In this document: positions 53,074 through 62,387 of the stretch, piece after piece
Layout: each line of letters starts with the position of its first letter
Numbering within the stretch: position 1 is the stretch's first letter
NCBI GenBank assembly: GCA_011032825.1
Contig: JAADJZ010000002.1
Coordinates: 1,984,001-2,048,000, forward strand
DNA length: 64,000 bases
Direction of reading: 5' to 3'
DNA from: Massariosphaeria phaeospora
Taxonomy: Eukaryota > Ascomycota > Dothideomycetes > Pleosporales
The notes under the pieces: model-generated
The model's database searches: none
What the model saw: only the letters and a program-made list of their open reading frames with translations
Told to the model about the DNA's origin: nothing
Translations under genes and position numbers: made by a program

Positions 53074-54513
53074 CTAGAAGCGGCCGCTTTCTCGCCTTCC
53101 AACACCAAGCCCGCCATAGCCCCGTCCAAGCCTGTCCGCTGGAGTGAGCGGCCTCGCACCACCAGCCAAGCCTCCGGGTGTACTGATCCTCTTCAGCGGG
53201 CTGCCATCCCGCTTCGTTGGACTGACTTGCCTCCTCTCGTCGCCTCCGCCAGTGCTGTCGCGGCCCCTGTCTTCGCGCAGGTAGTTCGCACTTGAGGACT
53301 TCCTAAGCGGCGACGCGGCATGGGAATACACACCGAGGCTACCGCCATCGCCAGAAGGTCGAAGTTGAGAGGGAAGCTGCCGGAATGGGTTTGGTGTGTT
53401 TGACTGACGGATTGGGGAGGAGAAATCGGCGCCTGTAGCGGTTGTAGCGGACGAGTATTGCGAGTTTTGGAAACCGGAACGGAACGATGGCGTGTGTGCG
53501 CTGGATCCAATGGCACGCGGCTTTGGCTGCGACGCTAGGTTGTCGGGATCGTATTGCGATGCAAAGATGTTGTTTGGGTTCGTTCGGAATCCTTTGTTGA
53601 TGACGGTTGTAGGGGTGTATGTGACGACTTCAGAAGCAAGATCGTCGCTACTGCCACTGACACCGACCGCTGAATCACGGGTGCGCTTCCTAGAGATTGT
53701 CTGGATAGCAACGTCCCTGCTTGGACGCTGCACCATTGGATGAACGAATTTGGCGTCGTACTCATGGAATACTTCGCGCTGGATGATGGCAGAGTCTTTG
53801 GCCTGTTGTGTGAACGCAGACCGGAGAAAGTATAAATGGAAGGAAAGCATGGCCGCGATGGCGATAGTCACGACGACTTTGACGCTCGGCTGTGGATCCA
53901 GCGGCGCAACTGGCAGGTTGAAGATGTAGAGAACGACGTGTAGAGGACTGAAAAGGCAGAATATCTGCAGACAAAGAGGGTTTGGATCCCAGACAGCGAT
54001 CTCCCAGACATGTCTTGCAGCATCGGGATGCGCACGGGACTCGGCGGAGCTCGAGGAGATGATGTTTTGTAGGAACCTGAGTGGTGAGGCCCCTCCCATG
54101 GGAGACGAGTCCACGCGGACACGGTGGGCAGATGGCGTAGACGGGCTGGTGTCGATGGGCTGCTCGAAGAGCCGGTAACGGCGCTTTTGGTAGAAAGTAT
54201 AGAAGCCATTCAGAAAGGAGAGGGCTGTCAAGACCAAGACGACTAGGCCGGTGAACCATTGGAGCCATCCAGCACCGCTCTTGATGTCGGCGAACACATC
54301 GTCGACCGCTTTGTTCCTCGTCTGGCCCGCATTCGCCTTTGCCAGGATGAAGACCACGTTCATGCCAAAGCCCAGCGAGACGGCATAGTTGTGCGCAAAT
54401 TCGTCCCAGTCGTGGCTGCTCAGCTCCTCCGATGCCCACATCAGCCAGTCCAGAGGATCGAGGTAGGCTTTGACGCGCTCAGCGAGCGGTGCTTTGCGGA
54501 CGAGGCGGGGCAT
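53074..54513 (-). CDS. NUR1: Nur1-type inner nuclear membrane protein
   Basis: An intronless 479-aa protein. The start at 54513 gives MPRLVRKAPLAERVKAYLDPL, the usual N terminus of this family; the frame upstream lacks an ATG. DWLMWASEELSSHDWDEFA, then two or three membrane segments (LQWFTGLVVLVLTALSFLNGF; FSPLHVVLYIFNL; VVVTIAIAAMLSFHLYF), fit the DUF2418/Nur1 family. In yeast, Nur1 forms the CLIP complex with Heh1/Src1 and tethers rDNA and silent chromatin to the nuclear rim. The C-terminal ~230 residues are disordered, Ser/Arg/Gly-rich and contain SP and TP sites, suggesting cell-cycle phosphorylation. The role here is by family. Confidence 0.85.
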   Translation of the reverse strand: MPRLVRKAPLAERVKAYLDPLDWLMWASEELSSHDWDEFAHNYAVSLGFGMNVVFILAKANAGQTRNKAVDDVFADIKSGAGWLQWFTGLVVLVLTALSFLNGFYTFYQKRRYRLFEQPIDTSPSTPSAHRVRVDSSPMGGASPLRFLQNIISSSSAESRAHPDAARHVWEIAVWDPNPLCLQIFCLFSPLHVVLYIFNLPVAPLDPQPSVKVVVTIAIAAMLSFHLYFLRSAFTQQAKDSAIIQREVFHEYDAKFVHPMVQRPSRDVAIQTISRKRTRDSAVGVSGSSDDLASEVVTYTPTTVINKGFRTNPNNIFASQYDPDNLASQPKPRAIGSSAHTPSFRSGFQNSQYSSATTATGADFSSPIRQSNTPNPFRQLPSQLRPSGDGGSLGVYSHAASPLRKSSSANYLREDRGRDSTGGGDERRQVSPTKRDGSPLKRISTPGGLAGGARPLTPADRLGRGYGGLGVGRRESGRF

Positions 54514-54912
54514 GTTCGCGGGCGTGCCCCAGGCGGCGGACGTGCGAGCGGTGGCGGGCACGAAAGTATTAAAGAATTAGAGACCGAGGCAGCGGCGGAC
54601 AGTAGAAGAGAAGCTCACGGCATGGCGTGGCCGTGTTGGGTGGCAGTGACAAGTGAGAGCAGCTCGGAGCGATAAACAATACACACCTCGGCCACCGTGC
54701 CAAGCCCACGCTAGTCTCGAACGATGGGTGTAACTCACCTTCATCCCACTCCTCCTCCACTCCACCACTCCTACCGCTCCTCCACAATTCCTATCCTACC
54801 CAAGCTATTGTTCTGTCTCCAGTGTCCCTGTCCTAAGCTATTGTTCTGCCGCCAGTATCCCTGTCCTAGCCATTGCTCTGGTATCCCTATCCTTTACTGC
54901 ACTACCGACAAG
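54514..54912. promoter_or_regulatory. Divergent promoter with imperfect 39-bp repeats
   Basis: Lies between NUR1 (minus) and the 95-aa gene (plus). From about 54790 to 54895 the plus strand has imperfect repeats of a ~39-bp unit (GCTATTGTTCTG.C.CCAGT and CCCTGTCCTA), directly before the ATG at 54913. An open frame through them is a by-product. Confidence 0.5.
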
Positions 54913-55200
54913 ATGGCCCGCAAGTCGTTCCGACAAGTCGCACGGGAGAACAATTACCAGATCCCAGAAGGCCCCTGGGACAACTATACACCCGTGCCTT
55001 GGAGAGAGCAGGCCGCAGCCTACAACGAGCATCGTGCCCGCGTAAAGGCTGCTAGGGCGAGGGAAGAGCGCCGAAGGCGCGCACAGCATCCTGCTTCAGA
55101 GTCTTCAAACTCGAGTCTCTCGAGGTTGATCGCTAGATTCAGACGCCTGCGCCAATCAAAAAAGACCGCTCCAGCTCCCCCGCCGAGAAGGACACGATGA
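54913..55200 (+). CDS. Small basic protein of unknown function (95 aa)
   Basis: A single-exon frame starting [18 protein letters not shown] after AAG (good start context). The middle is an Arg/Ala/Glu helix ([18 protein letters not shown]), and the C terminus is basic with Pro-rich end ([10 protein letters not shown]). It lies 130 bp upstream of VMA7 on the same strand. The frame upstream of this Met translates repeats. No family recognised; an RNA- or DNA-associated role would be a guess. Confidence 0.55.
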   Translation: MARKSFRQVARENNYQIPEGPWDNYTPVPWREQAAAYNEHRARVKAARAREERRRRAQHPASESSNSSLSRLIARFRRLRQSKKTAPAPPPRRTR

Positions 55201-55330
55201 CGTAAGTGCACCATTATGCACCACGAACCCCCGCAGTGCCCGGCAGGCGGCGCTAACACGAATCACAGCGAACCTCCGGCTCCAGCCCCAAAATCACCAC
55301 CGTCACCCCCATCATCGCCTGAGCTGCACC

Positions 55331-55803
55331 ATGGCGTCAACGGCACAGTACAAGGACCGCCAGTTCCTCGCTGTCATAGGCGACGAGGATACAGTGACGG
55401 GCATGCTGCTTGCAGGCGTTGGTGTGAGCCTCAGTCACTCCATTGCGAGACACGAAGCAATATTGACGTGCCCTTTAGCATGTCACCCAACCACCCGACT
55501 CGCAGAAGAACTTCCTCGTCGTGGATGCGAAGACCGAGAACGCAGCCATCGAGGCTGCTTTCGAACGATTCACTACGGAGCGCAAGGACATAGCAATTCT
55601 GCTTATCAACCAGCATGTTCGTAAATGCACCCTCCTACCGTCAGCGAAGCTAACGTTGCTAGATTGCTGAGCGGATCAGGCCTCGCGTTGAGACATACAC
55701 GGCTGCGTTCCCCTCCCTGCTCGAGATACCGTCCAAAGACCATCCGTACGACCCCGACAAAGACAGCGTCCTGAAGCGAGTGCGGAGGTTATTTGGAGAG
55801 TAG
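55331..55803 (+). CDS. VMA7: V-type ATPase subunit F
   Basis: Three exons (55331-55423, 55479-55616, 55663-55803) give 123 aa, the normal family length. Subunit F sits in the stalk of the V1 sector of the vacuolar proton pump. The start [20 protein letters not shown] is the conserved N terminus. Splicing gives [54 protein letters not shown] and [18 protein letters not shown]. The first intron uses GTGAGC after the GGT codon; the donor two bases upstream would break the frame. Confidence 0.94.
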
Positions 55804-55970
55804 ACAATGAGGATTGATTTAGCGGATGGAAGCAGTCACGGTGTGTGCATGAAGGCTCCATTCTTCAGGACGAGGCACTGCCACTAAATTGAAAACCGTC
55901 TCCAAATTGAAAACTGTATCTGTTAATCGTGACTGCATCCTAATGTGCACCTAGGTAAGCCCGTCCTCTT

Positions 55971-56460
55971 ACAAGCCTTCTCGAGCTGCATAGACAATAC
56001 CTAGCATAGTAGATACAAGAGGGCTTTGTAAAGACAGATGTAGACTATCTACCTATTGCTAAGAACTTCTAGGCTGTCAAGAGGATAGCTTCTACTACCG
56101 CCTGTCGCAGTGCTTCCTGGCGGTAGTCTACCAATAGAATGTGAGTAATGCGGTCACAAGCCCTTCTGGGGTTGCATAGACATTACCTAGTATACTAGAT
56201 ACAAGAGGGCTTTGTAAAGGCAGAAGTAGACTATCTACTTATTGCTAAGAACTTCTAAGCTGTCAAGAGAATAGCTTCTACTACTGCCTGTTGCAGTGCT
56301 TTCTAGCAGTAGTCTACTAATAGAATGTAGGTGATGTGGTCACAAGCCCTTCTAGGGCTGCATAGACAATGCATAATATGCTAGCTACATAGGGCTTCGT
56401 GAAGACAGGAGTAGACTGTTTACCTATTGCTAAGAACTTCTAGGCTGTCAAAAGGATTGC
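55971..56460. repeat. Tandem repeat, three copies of a ~185-bp unit
   Basis: Copies begin at about 55971, 56156 and 56342 (ACAAGCC, then GCATAGACA). Each has CTAGNATANTAGATACA, GGGCTTTGTAAAGACAG, TAGACTATCTACCTATTGC and AAGAACTTCTAGGCTGTCAA; the first two also contain a segment (56088-56154 in copy 1) resembling the last coding bases of the NPC2-like gene at 56701-56790. Copies 2 and 3 carry more A and T than copy 1, with many C/T and G/A differences, consistent with RIP. Inner blocks match 7.7-8.0 kb (inverted) and 43.34 kb. Confidence 0.88.
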
Positions 56461-56742
56461 CTGCAGCCTTCTCTAGATATCAGCGATGAGTTGTGTCCGC
56501 GGGGTGAGCCCGAGGAAGGGTATCAAATCCGTTGCCTGATAGAACATTTGTGCAAGACACCATCGTCACACCCGTGTATGGTATAGCAAGATTACAATTC
56601 ATTCCGTATGGGCATCCGATTCTGCAAGATATTTACACCTGGCCCTGATAACTGAAACTTCCGCTTCCCGATTTGAACAGACCTATCGCTGCTCAGATAC
56701 GTGCTTCTACCGCCGCCGATCGCAGAGCTGCCTGGAGGTTGT

Positions 56743-57422
56743 TTACCGGTGGAATGTGACAGTGGCTGTCAAGCAGGTAATGCGGTCGCCGTCTTTGTTG
56801 GTTACGTCCGCCATCACCGTGTACTTCCCCTGTGTCTATCGTTAGCATGGTCCTGAACTTCCAACCGTGTCCTTCACGATCGCGTCGCACACGTACCGGT
56901 GGGATCTGGCTGGGCAGATCGACGTCCTTGGACAGCGACATGTCGCCCTTCTTGAGCGGGCACTCCAGATCCGCCTTCTTGACCGTGTCGCAGAGGTCCG
57001 CGTCTTGGTTGATGAGCGTGATGAGGCCGTACTTGACTTGCAGGTGGATCTTCGAGCCCTCACCAATCTCCTCTTTCAGATTGCCGCTGGCCTTGATGGT
57101 GAGAGTCTTTCCGCTAGAGCGATACAATGTCAGTACGTAGCTAGTGCCATATCGGACGGACATGGGATGTCGAGGCGCTAAGGCGACAGAGACGGCAGAA
57201 CCAAGGGAGCGTGGATGTAACGTACGGCTCAGGTGGGTTCGGGCTCAGGTCCACCTTCTCAATCTTTCCAATGTCGTCTGCGGGGTCTCCGCAGAAGTAC
57301 ATCGGGTTGTCGCCTGGCACCTTGTAGTCTTCCTTGACGGTAACCTGATCGGGTACGAATGAGGGCGAGGCCGTCACCGAGGCGACGCTGACGGCAGCGA
57401 GCAGGAACGCGGTGAGCTGCAT
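56743..57422 (-). CDS. NPC2: NPC2/ML-domain PG/PI transfer protein
   Basis: Three exons (57422-57226, 57113-56897, 56829-56743) give 166 aa. The N terminus MQLTAFLLAAVSVASVTAS is a signal peptide. The ML-domain pattern follows: VPGDNPMYFC, LSPNPPEP-GKTLTIKASGNL, IHLQVKYGLITLINQDADLC, ADLECPLKKGDMSL, DLPSQIPP-GKYTVMADVTN and DRITCLTATVTF, with the six Cys of the family. These secreted or vacuolar proteins bind phosphatidylglycerol/phosphatidylinositol or sterols and move them between membranes. The last ~30 bp of the coding sequence and the following flank resemble part of the tandem repeat that lies 280 bp downstream. Confidence 0.92.
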
Positions 57423-58076
57423 GGCGAACGAAGGAACTGTGGGGGATTCGAACAGAGCTGGGTGCTGGTGGAGAGAGTGGTGTTGCTGTGAGTGGAACCG
57501 GTTGCATGATGCATCGGCGTGAGGCTGGGGCAAAGCCGAAGGCTGGGTTGATTGGTCCGTGCAGCTCTCCCCGGGCGCGTCATCGGTCATGCGCCCGCTA
57601 AGCCGCGTTGGAGCTCCAGAGGTGGCGCGCGGCGCGGCTGCAGCATACCGTTATCTGGACCAAGGCGCGCTTGAGTATCGTCAGTAGGCTACGTCTAAGG
57701 CGAACGTCTACGCTAGAGACTTACTTCAGGAGCCGGCGTCTAGGCACGTTGCTGGACATGTGGCAGCATTTGGGCACTCGGCTGCAGCATCTCGTTACCA
57801 GTACCCCAACTGTCTTCCCATGCTTCAACTCAACAAGGATTCAACTCAACAAGGCTTCATGATCCGGTAGTGCACTTTGGGGTGATATTAGGTGGCGAGG
57901 TGACAGCTTCCCCGATAGTCTCGAGGATACGCGAGACACCAGATACAATGCATTACCTACCAAGATATAGCACTTGCTCAGCCCCGGATTTTAGGCGCGG
58001 GGTTACGGGTAACTACAAGTCACAGTCCGAGTCCTCTTCGGCACCCCTTCGACCACTATCTCCACTCCACATAGCC
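57423..58076. other. Divergent promoter region
   Basis: Between the NPC2-like gene (minus) and the NTF2-like gene (plus). No gene; a short local repeat (CAACTCAACAAGG twice near 57825-57855) is present. Confidence 0.5.
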
Positions 58077-58541
58077 ATGCCAGCGCCATCCCCTCTTCAC
58101 GGCATCGCTATAACTTTCCTCGCGGCATTCAATGATCTCGATGGCTCCGCGCATGTGGCACTCCGAACACCCGACTGTCAGCACTTCTTTGCCCCAGCAT
58201 CTCTAAATCTGGTTTCTCCAAAGTCAAATGAAGAGTTCAAGGCACATCTCACCAATCTCCACGCCGTCATGGAGCATTTCCCAGTTGCTGCGAAGGAAAT
58301 CCATGTGCACGACTCCGGCCCGAACTCCCAGGTCATCATCTGGGCGACCGGTACGCCAGCGTTCCGAGCGGAAGCAATAGATGACGAAGAAGACTGGAAT
58401 GTCACAAACGAATACATGTTCATATTGGATTTCGACGAGAGCCAGAAGATCAAGAGGATTGTTGAGTTCCTAGATGCTAAAACGACGGGAAGACTCTTGG
58501 AGTTGGCTACAAAACTTTATGCAAAGCTGCAGATTGTCTAG
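58077..58541 (+). CDS. NTF2-like/SnoaL-fold protein (154 aa)
   Basis: A single-exon frame starting MPAPSPLHGIAITFLAAFND; the open frame upstream has no support. The pattern FLAAFNDLDGSAHVALRTPDCQ, NEEFKAHLTNLHAVMEHFPV, a beta-rich middle (VIIWATGTPAFR) and EYMFILDFDESQKIKRIVEFLD is typical of the small alpha+beta cone fold used by SnoaL-like and NTF2-like proteins. Fungal members include enzymes and scaffolds of secondary metabolism, but no such cluster is nearby, and many are uncharacterised. Function unknown. Confidence 0.75.
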   Translation: MPAPSPLHGIAITFLAAFNDLDGSAHVALRTPDCQHFFAPASLNLVSPKSNEEFKAHLTNLHAVMEHFPVAAKEIHVHDSGPNSQVIIWATGTPAFRAEAIDDEEDWNVTNEYMFILDFDESQKIKRIVEFLDAKTTGRLLELATKLYAKLQIV

Positions 58542-59066
58542 TGTTGAGGAGTTATTCGGGAAAGACTTCTGTTCATTTCTTGTTGGCTCTTTCATGACAA
58601 TACTTTGGTGTGGCATTATACTGTTCTAGTACCAGATCTCTTATGCTTATTGCCATCACTAACCAGCTCAAGAAGTTCTCTTTTTTATATGGTCACTTTT
58701 CGTTCTACCCTACGCAAGCATGTCTAAACCATTATAGCGCGCGCAGTGAAAGCAAAACCCTGGCGAGTGCTAGTGAAAGCTTTACTGAGGTCGCAAATGA
58801 ATAATGGTCCTTCCGAGGTTCCGCGTTTCGGTACCGGAAAGCCGACTGCACGCACCCTACAAACTCAAAAACATAGCAAATGGAATCGCATGGAATTGCA
58901 TGCTGGAAACACCGATCTTGCCATGCGCAGCTGGAGTCTTGGCACGGCAGGTTTCCGACATTACTCATATAAAACGCCCCACTGCCACCTTCACAACAAC
59001 AAACGCAACTGTGCAACTACGACAACCCCAACCCGGCTCAGCTGCACCTCCACGGGGCTAGCTAAC
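58542..59066. other. Intergenic, promoter of the third F-box-like gene
   Basis: No motif. An open frame in phase with the gene at 59067 runs back to 58746, but its translation is unlike a protein N terminus (Thr/Asn/His repeats near the end). Confidence 0.5.
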
Positions 59067-60118
59067 ATGTCATCACTTTGGCAGCATAGGGAGCAGCAGC
59101 ATCGGATCGGCAGCCCGGATACAGAAGATGGGACTGCAGCAATGGAGATGACCCAGTGGAGAAGGCCAAATAAGCCCTCTGGATTTCTCGCCCTACCTGC
59201 GGAGCTGCGGGTTCGCATCTACCACCTGCTGCTACCCTATGGGCAGAAAATCAAGTTCGAAACGGTCACCAGTGGGCGTCCAGGTATACGAAAGCCAGAA
59301 AGCAGCTGGTTCGCCCATACAGTGGACGGGCGGGATCGAGTGCCACTGGGCCCAGCAGAATGTGCGCTCTTCCGAGTTAGCAAGTTCGTCTCCGACGAGG
59401 CCCGAGGTAAGTCCACATGCATCCCATGCGCATCATTGAGCCTAACTAAGTTTCCTCAGCGGTCCTCTATGGCGAAAACAAGTTTTGCTTCATGGTCGAT
59501 TCGAACCAGCATATACCGCTCTCGCTACACTCGCCGCTGGTGTTCGGACCTCTCGGACTGGGACATCGTCTCGGACTGCTGCGAAACTTGCGCACCATCC
59601 ATCTCGACGTGGATACCAACGACGCAGACGTCGCGTGGGCTGTCCGCCGCCACCGCGGCCGCCTCGACCTCTTCGCGCGCATCCTGAACGAGCACGCCGG
59701 CGACGCCAACCAGGAGTCTTTGCTGACTCGTCTCCACGTTGCTCTACACGCCCGCCCTACCTCGTCGGAGACTGCCTTGATTGCAGAGACCGGACAGCAG
59801 AGGCGCACACGACACATGTTTGCTCTGGAGAGCCTAGCTGCTCTGCGCGGCATCGAGGAAGTCCATATCGAGGGCGTGCCGCCGTGGTTCGGGGAGTGCT
59901 TGGAGAGATGCATGCAGGGCCAGGGGGGCGATGTGCTGGCGGTCGAGTGGCCGGACGTGTGGGTGAAGCGCAAGGCGCACCCGAACGCGAGGCCGAAGAA
60001 GAGGCTGGTGACTACGCGGAAGTGCTATCAGCCCATTTTCAACTGGAAGGAATTTGCTGAGCGCAATGGCATCGCTGTTCCTGAGGATATCGACAAGTAT
60101 TGGGCTGTCACTAGGTGA
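59067..60118 (+). CDS. F-box-like (2EXR-type) protein
   Basis: Two exons (59067-59406, 59460-60118; intron GTAAGT..CTCAG) give 332 aa. GFLALPAELRVRIYHLLLPYG at about residues 35-55 is the F-box-like/2EXR start. Splicing gives FVSDEAR-AVLYGENKFCF, the expected continuation in these proteins (R.S...EA..VLYG.N.F.F). The C-terminal half has an amphipathic helical region ending CYQPIFNWKEFAERNGIAV. It is only distantly similar to the tandem pair at 25-28 kb. Function unknown. The start is the ATG with A at -3 (AACATGTCATC). Confidence 0.78.
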
Positions 60119-60391
60119 GTTTGCAGGACGGTAAGAGGCAGGTGGGAGCCATGACTTCGAAAAGACTTCTTGAGTACGGCGGGGATCCCACCGGACTGCG
60201 GTGGACATACTCCCTGTTGATATATGATTACTGCTTGGGACGCACCAAAACATTGCCAACGCGGCACGATGAAGACGGTTGAGATAACGGAATTGGCAGT
60301 TCGCCGAGGTATAAGGTTGGGATACTTGTATTGCTGTCGTCACCGCGCAGTGGGTCATGTGCAAACCGTTGAATACAAATACACACACGAA

Positions 60392-61438
60392 TCATACACT
60401 CATCTTCATCGCAATCGTCTTATGTGGCTGATACCCCAGCACCTCGAACTCCTCTGCCTTCCACCCGTCTATACTCCCCCCAACATCCCGGTTGATCTTC
60501 AACGTCGGGAAATCCCGCGGCTCCCTTTCCAGTTGTGTCTTCACCGCATCGACATGGTCCCAGTAGACGTGTGCATCCCCCATCGTGTGTGTAAACGTCC
60601 CCGGCGTAAGACCGCATACGTGCGCCAGCATGTGCGTAAGCAGCGCATACGACGCGATATTGAACGGCACCCCGAGCCCCATATCGCACGACCGCTGATA
60701 CAGCAGCGAGTGCAGCACCCCTCGCGGCTTCTCGCCGCCCGTCTGCCCTTCTTGCTGCCGCGGGAACGAGACGTAGAACTGTGCGAACATGTGGCAGGGC
60801 GGCAGCGCCATCTTCTTCAGGTCCGCGGGGTTCCAGGCGCTGAGTATGATCCGCCGATCGTAGGGCTTGGTCTTCAACTTGTCGATCACCTCCGCGAGCT
60901 GGTCGACGCCCTGCCCCGTGTAATCCGCATCGTGGCCCTTGTACTCGGCGCCAAAATGCCGCCATTGGAACCCATACACGGGCCCCAGATCCCCTTCCGC
61001 GTAATGTGAGAGCCCCACACTGTCTAGGAACGCGCGCGAGCCGTTGCCGTCCCAGATCTTGATGCCCGCTCCGCTGAGGGGAACGGAATATGTGCTGCCT
61101 GCGACGAACCATAGCAGTTCTCCGATCACAGCTCGTAGGAACACGCGTTTTGTGGTGAGGAGCGGGAGGATGAGTTCGGGCGGTTGTGAGGGGTCGGAGG
61201 CGGGGCGCGAGAGCGTGAATTTCATTTGTGGCGGCGCGAAGATGGAGTATGTGCCGGTGCCGGTGCGGTCCGGGCGGTGTTCGCCATTGTCGAGGATGTC
61301 GCGGATCAGGTTTAGGTACTGGTACTCTTCGTGGGCGGGGCTGGCCATTGTGGTGGGTTTGGGGTTGGCCGTGGCGGATGTAGCTGTTTCTGTCGCGTGA
61401 GAGGACGTGATTACGGGGTCGACTGCGGACAGTGGCAT
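60392..61438 (-). CDS. Thymidylate synthase
   Basis: An intronless 348-aa enzyme that methylates dUMP to dTMP with 5,10-methylenetetrahydrofolate. Family signatures in order are [81 protein letters not shown] with the catalytic Cys and HMFAQFYV after it, [17 protein letters not shown], and [17 protein letters not shown]. The first ~35 residues (Thr/Ser/Ala-rich) precede the conserved [12 protein letters not shown], so translation may begin at that second Met. Equivalent to yeast CDC21/TMP1. Confidence 0.96.
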   Translation of the reverse strand: MPLSAVDPVITSSHATETATSATANPKPTTMASPAHEEYQYLNLIRDILDNGEHRPDRTGTGTYSIFAPPQMKFTLSRPASDPSQPPELILPLLTTKRVFLRAVIGELLWFVAGSTYSVPLSGAGIKIWDGNGSRAFLDSVGLSHYAEGDLGPVYGFQWRHFGAEYKGHDADYTGQGVDQLAEVIDKLKTKPYDRRIILSAWNPADLKKMALPPCHMFAQFYVSFPRQQEGQTGGEKPRGVLHSLLYQRSCDMGLGVPFNIASYALLTHMLAHVCGLTPGTFTHTMGDAHVYWDHVDAVKTQLEREPRDFPTLKINRDVGGSIDGWKAEEFEVLGYQPHKTIAMKMSV

Positions 61439-61936
61439 GACTGACGGTATGGGGCGGCGATGGTGCTGTCCAAGAGTACTTCAGTGCAGTTGTGAATGCG
61501 TCGAGGTTTGATTTGAGGGAAACGCGTCTGTTGGCGCGAGTGGGCGAGTGGTTTCAATGGCGCGCCCCACCCCGCACTAACCGACTTCAACCCACCACAG
61601 AACAACAACACCATAGTCCGCATAGGCAACTCGATCAGACGTGGGTCTCTTAGTATCAGGATTTGGCGGGAGTGTGTACTTCTTGTGGAATCGTGTGTCG
61701 CAGGAAAATTCGAGAGCTCCCATTTCGGGAGTGTGTACTTCTTGTGGAATCGTGTGTCGCAGAGAAATTCGAGGGCTCCAATTTCGTAGGAATAGGATAA
61801 GGATAGTAGCACTATCATGGTAGAGTTAGCTGAGAGATCTAGGTTTTGCCAGCATGCTCCGGACATAGGTAGCTCGATCAGACGTGAGTCGCTCGAGATC
61901 CAGGTAAGCCGTGAAACTACCCGAGAACTCACTCAC
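61439..61936. repeat. Nested direct repeats between thymidylate synthase and the 52-aa gene
   Basis: A 59-bp tandem duplication lies at 61668-61726 and 61727-61785 (GGGAGTGTGTACTTCTTGTG start). An outer pair of ~40 bp, 61621-61660 and 61863-61904, shares CTCGATCAGACGTG. A minus-strand open frame across the region is produced by these repeats and is not called as a gene. Confidence 0.8.
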
Positions 61937-62095
61937 CTAGACACGACGTTTCACGTCTTTGTAACGCTCCGCCCTGGCCTTCGTGGCCTTCTTCTCGGCG
62001 CGCTGCTGGTTGAGGAAGATTTCCTCCTCCCGGGCGAGCCGCCGGTACTTTTTGCGGTGGATGAACACATCCAGCAAGAAAAGGGCGACGAGCAT
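61937..62095 (-). CDS. Small KKYRRLARE protein (52 aa), intact family member
   Basis: The frame reads MLVALFLLDVFIHRKKYRRL, AREEEIFLNQQRAEKK, then a Lys/Arg-rich end (ATKARAERYKDVKRRV). A short hydrophobic N terminus followed by a strongly basic, coiled-coil-like body suggests a one-pass membrane protein with a basic cytosolic tail, but the family is unknown to me. Support for coding comes from the degenerate copies at 35.52-35.63 and 35.94-36.04 kb, which keep the RRLARE core in translation. The stop codon is directly followed by GTGAGT, so an alternative spliced form is conceivable. Confidence 0.6.
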   Translation of the reverse strand: MLVALFLLDVFIHRKKYRRLAREEEIFLNQQRAEKKATKARAERYKDVKRRV

Positions 62096-62387
62096 TAAAA
62101 CGGCGGCGGCGGAGTAGTGAGAAAGATTAATAAAGGATATGAAGACCTGGAAGTAATAGGGCTAGTGGAGGTGTAGACAGGGAGTTGAGAAGTCAAGATG
62201 TTTACGAGCTGCGAGTCAAGAAGTCGGGAAGTGAAGAAGTGGACTCTTTGGAAAGACCTACCCCACCGGAGACTCTTGCAGCAGCGTTACAGCATCAAAA
62301 CGGAAAGTTACACCACAGGCTACGCCTGTCAGAATTGATTGTTTGCAGTAGCGTGTTCTAGTGGGTAGTCACAACACTACCCCCCTT

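Noticed and set aside
61411..61932. Minus-strand frame of 173 codons
   Set aside because: Composed of direct repeats translated twice; no motif and no good start.
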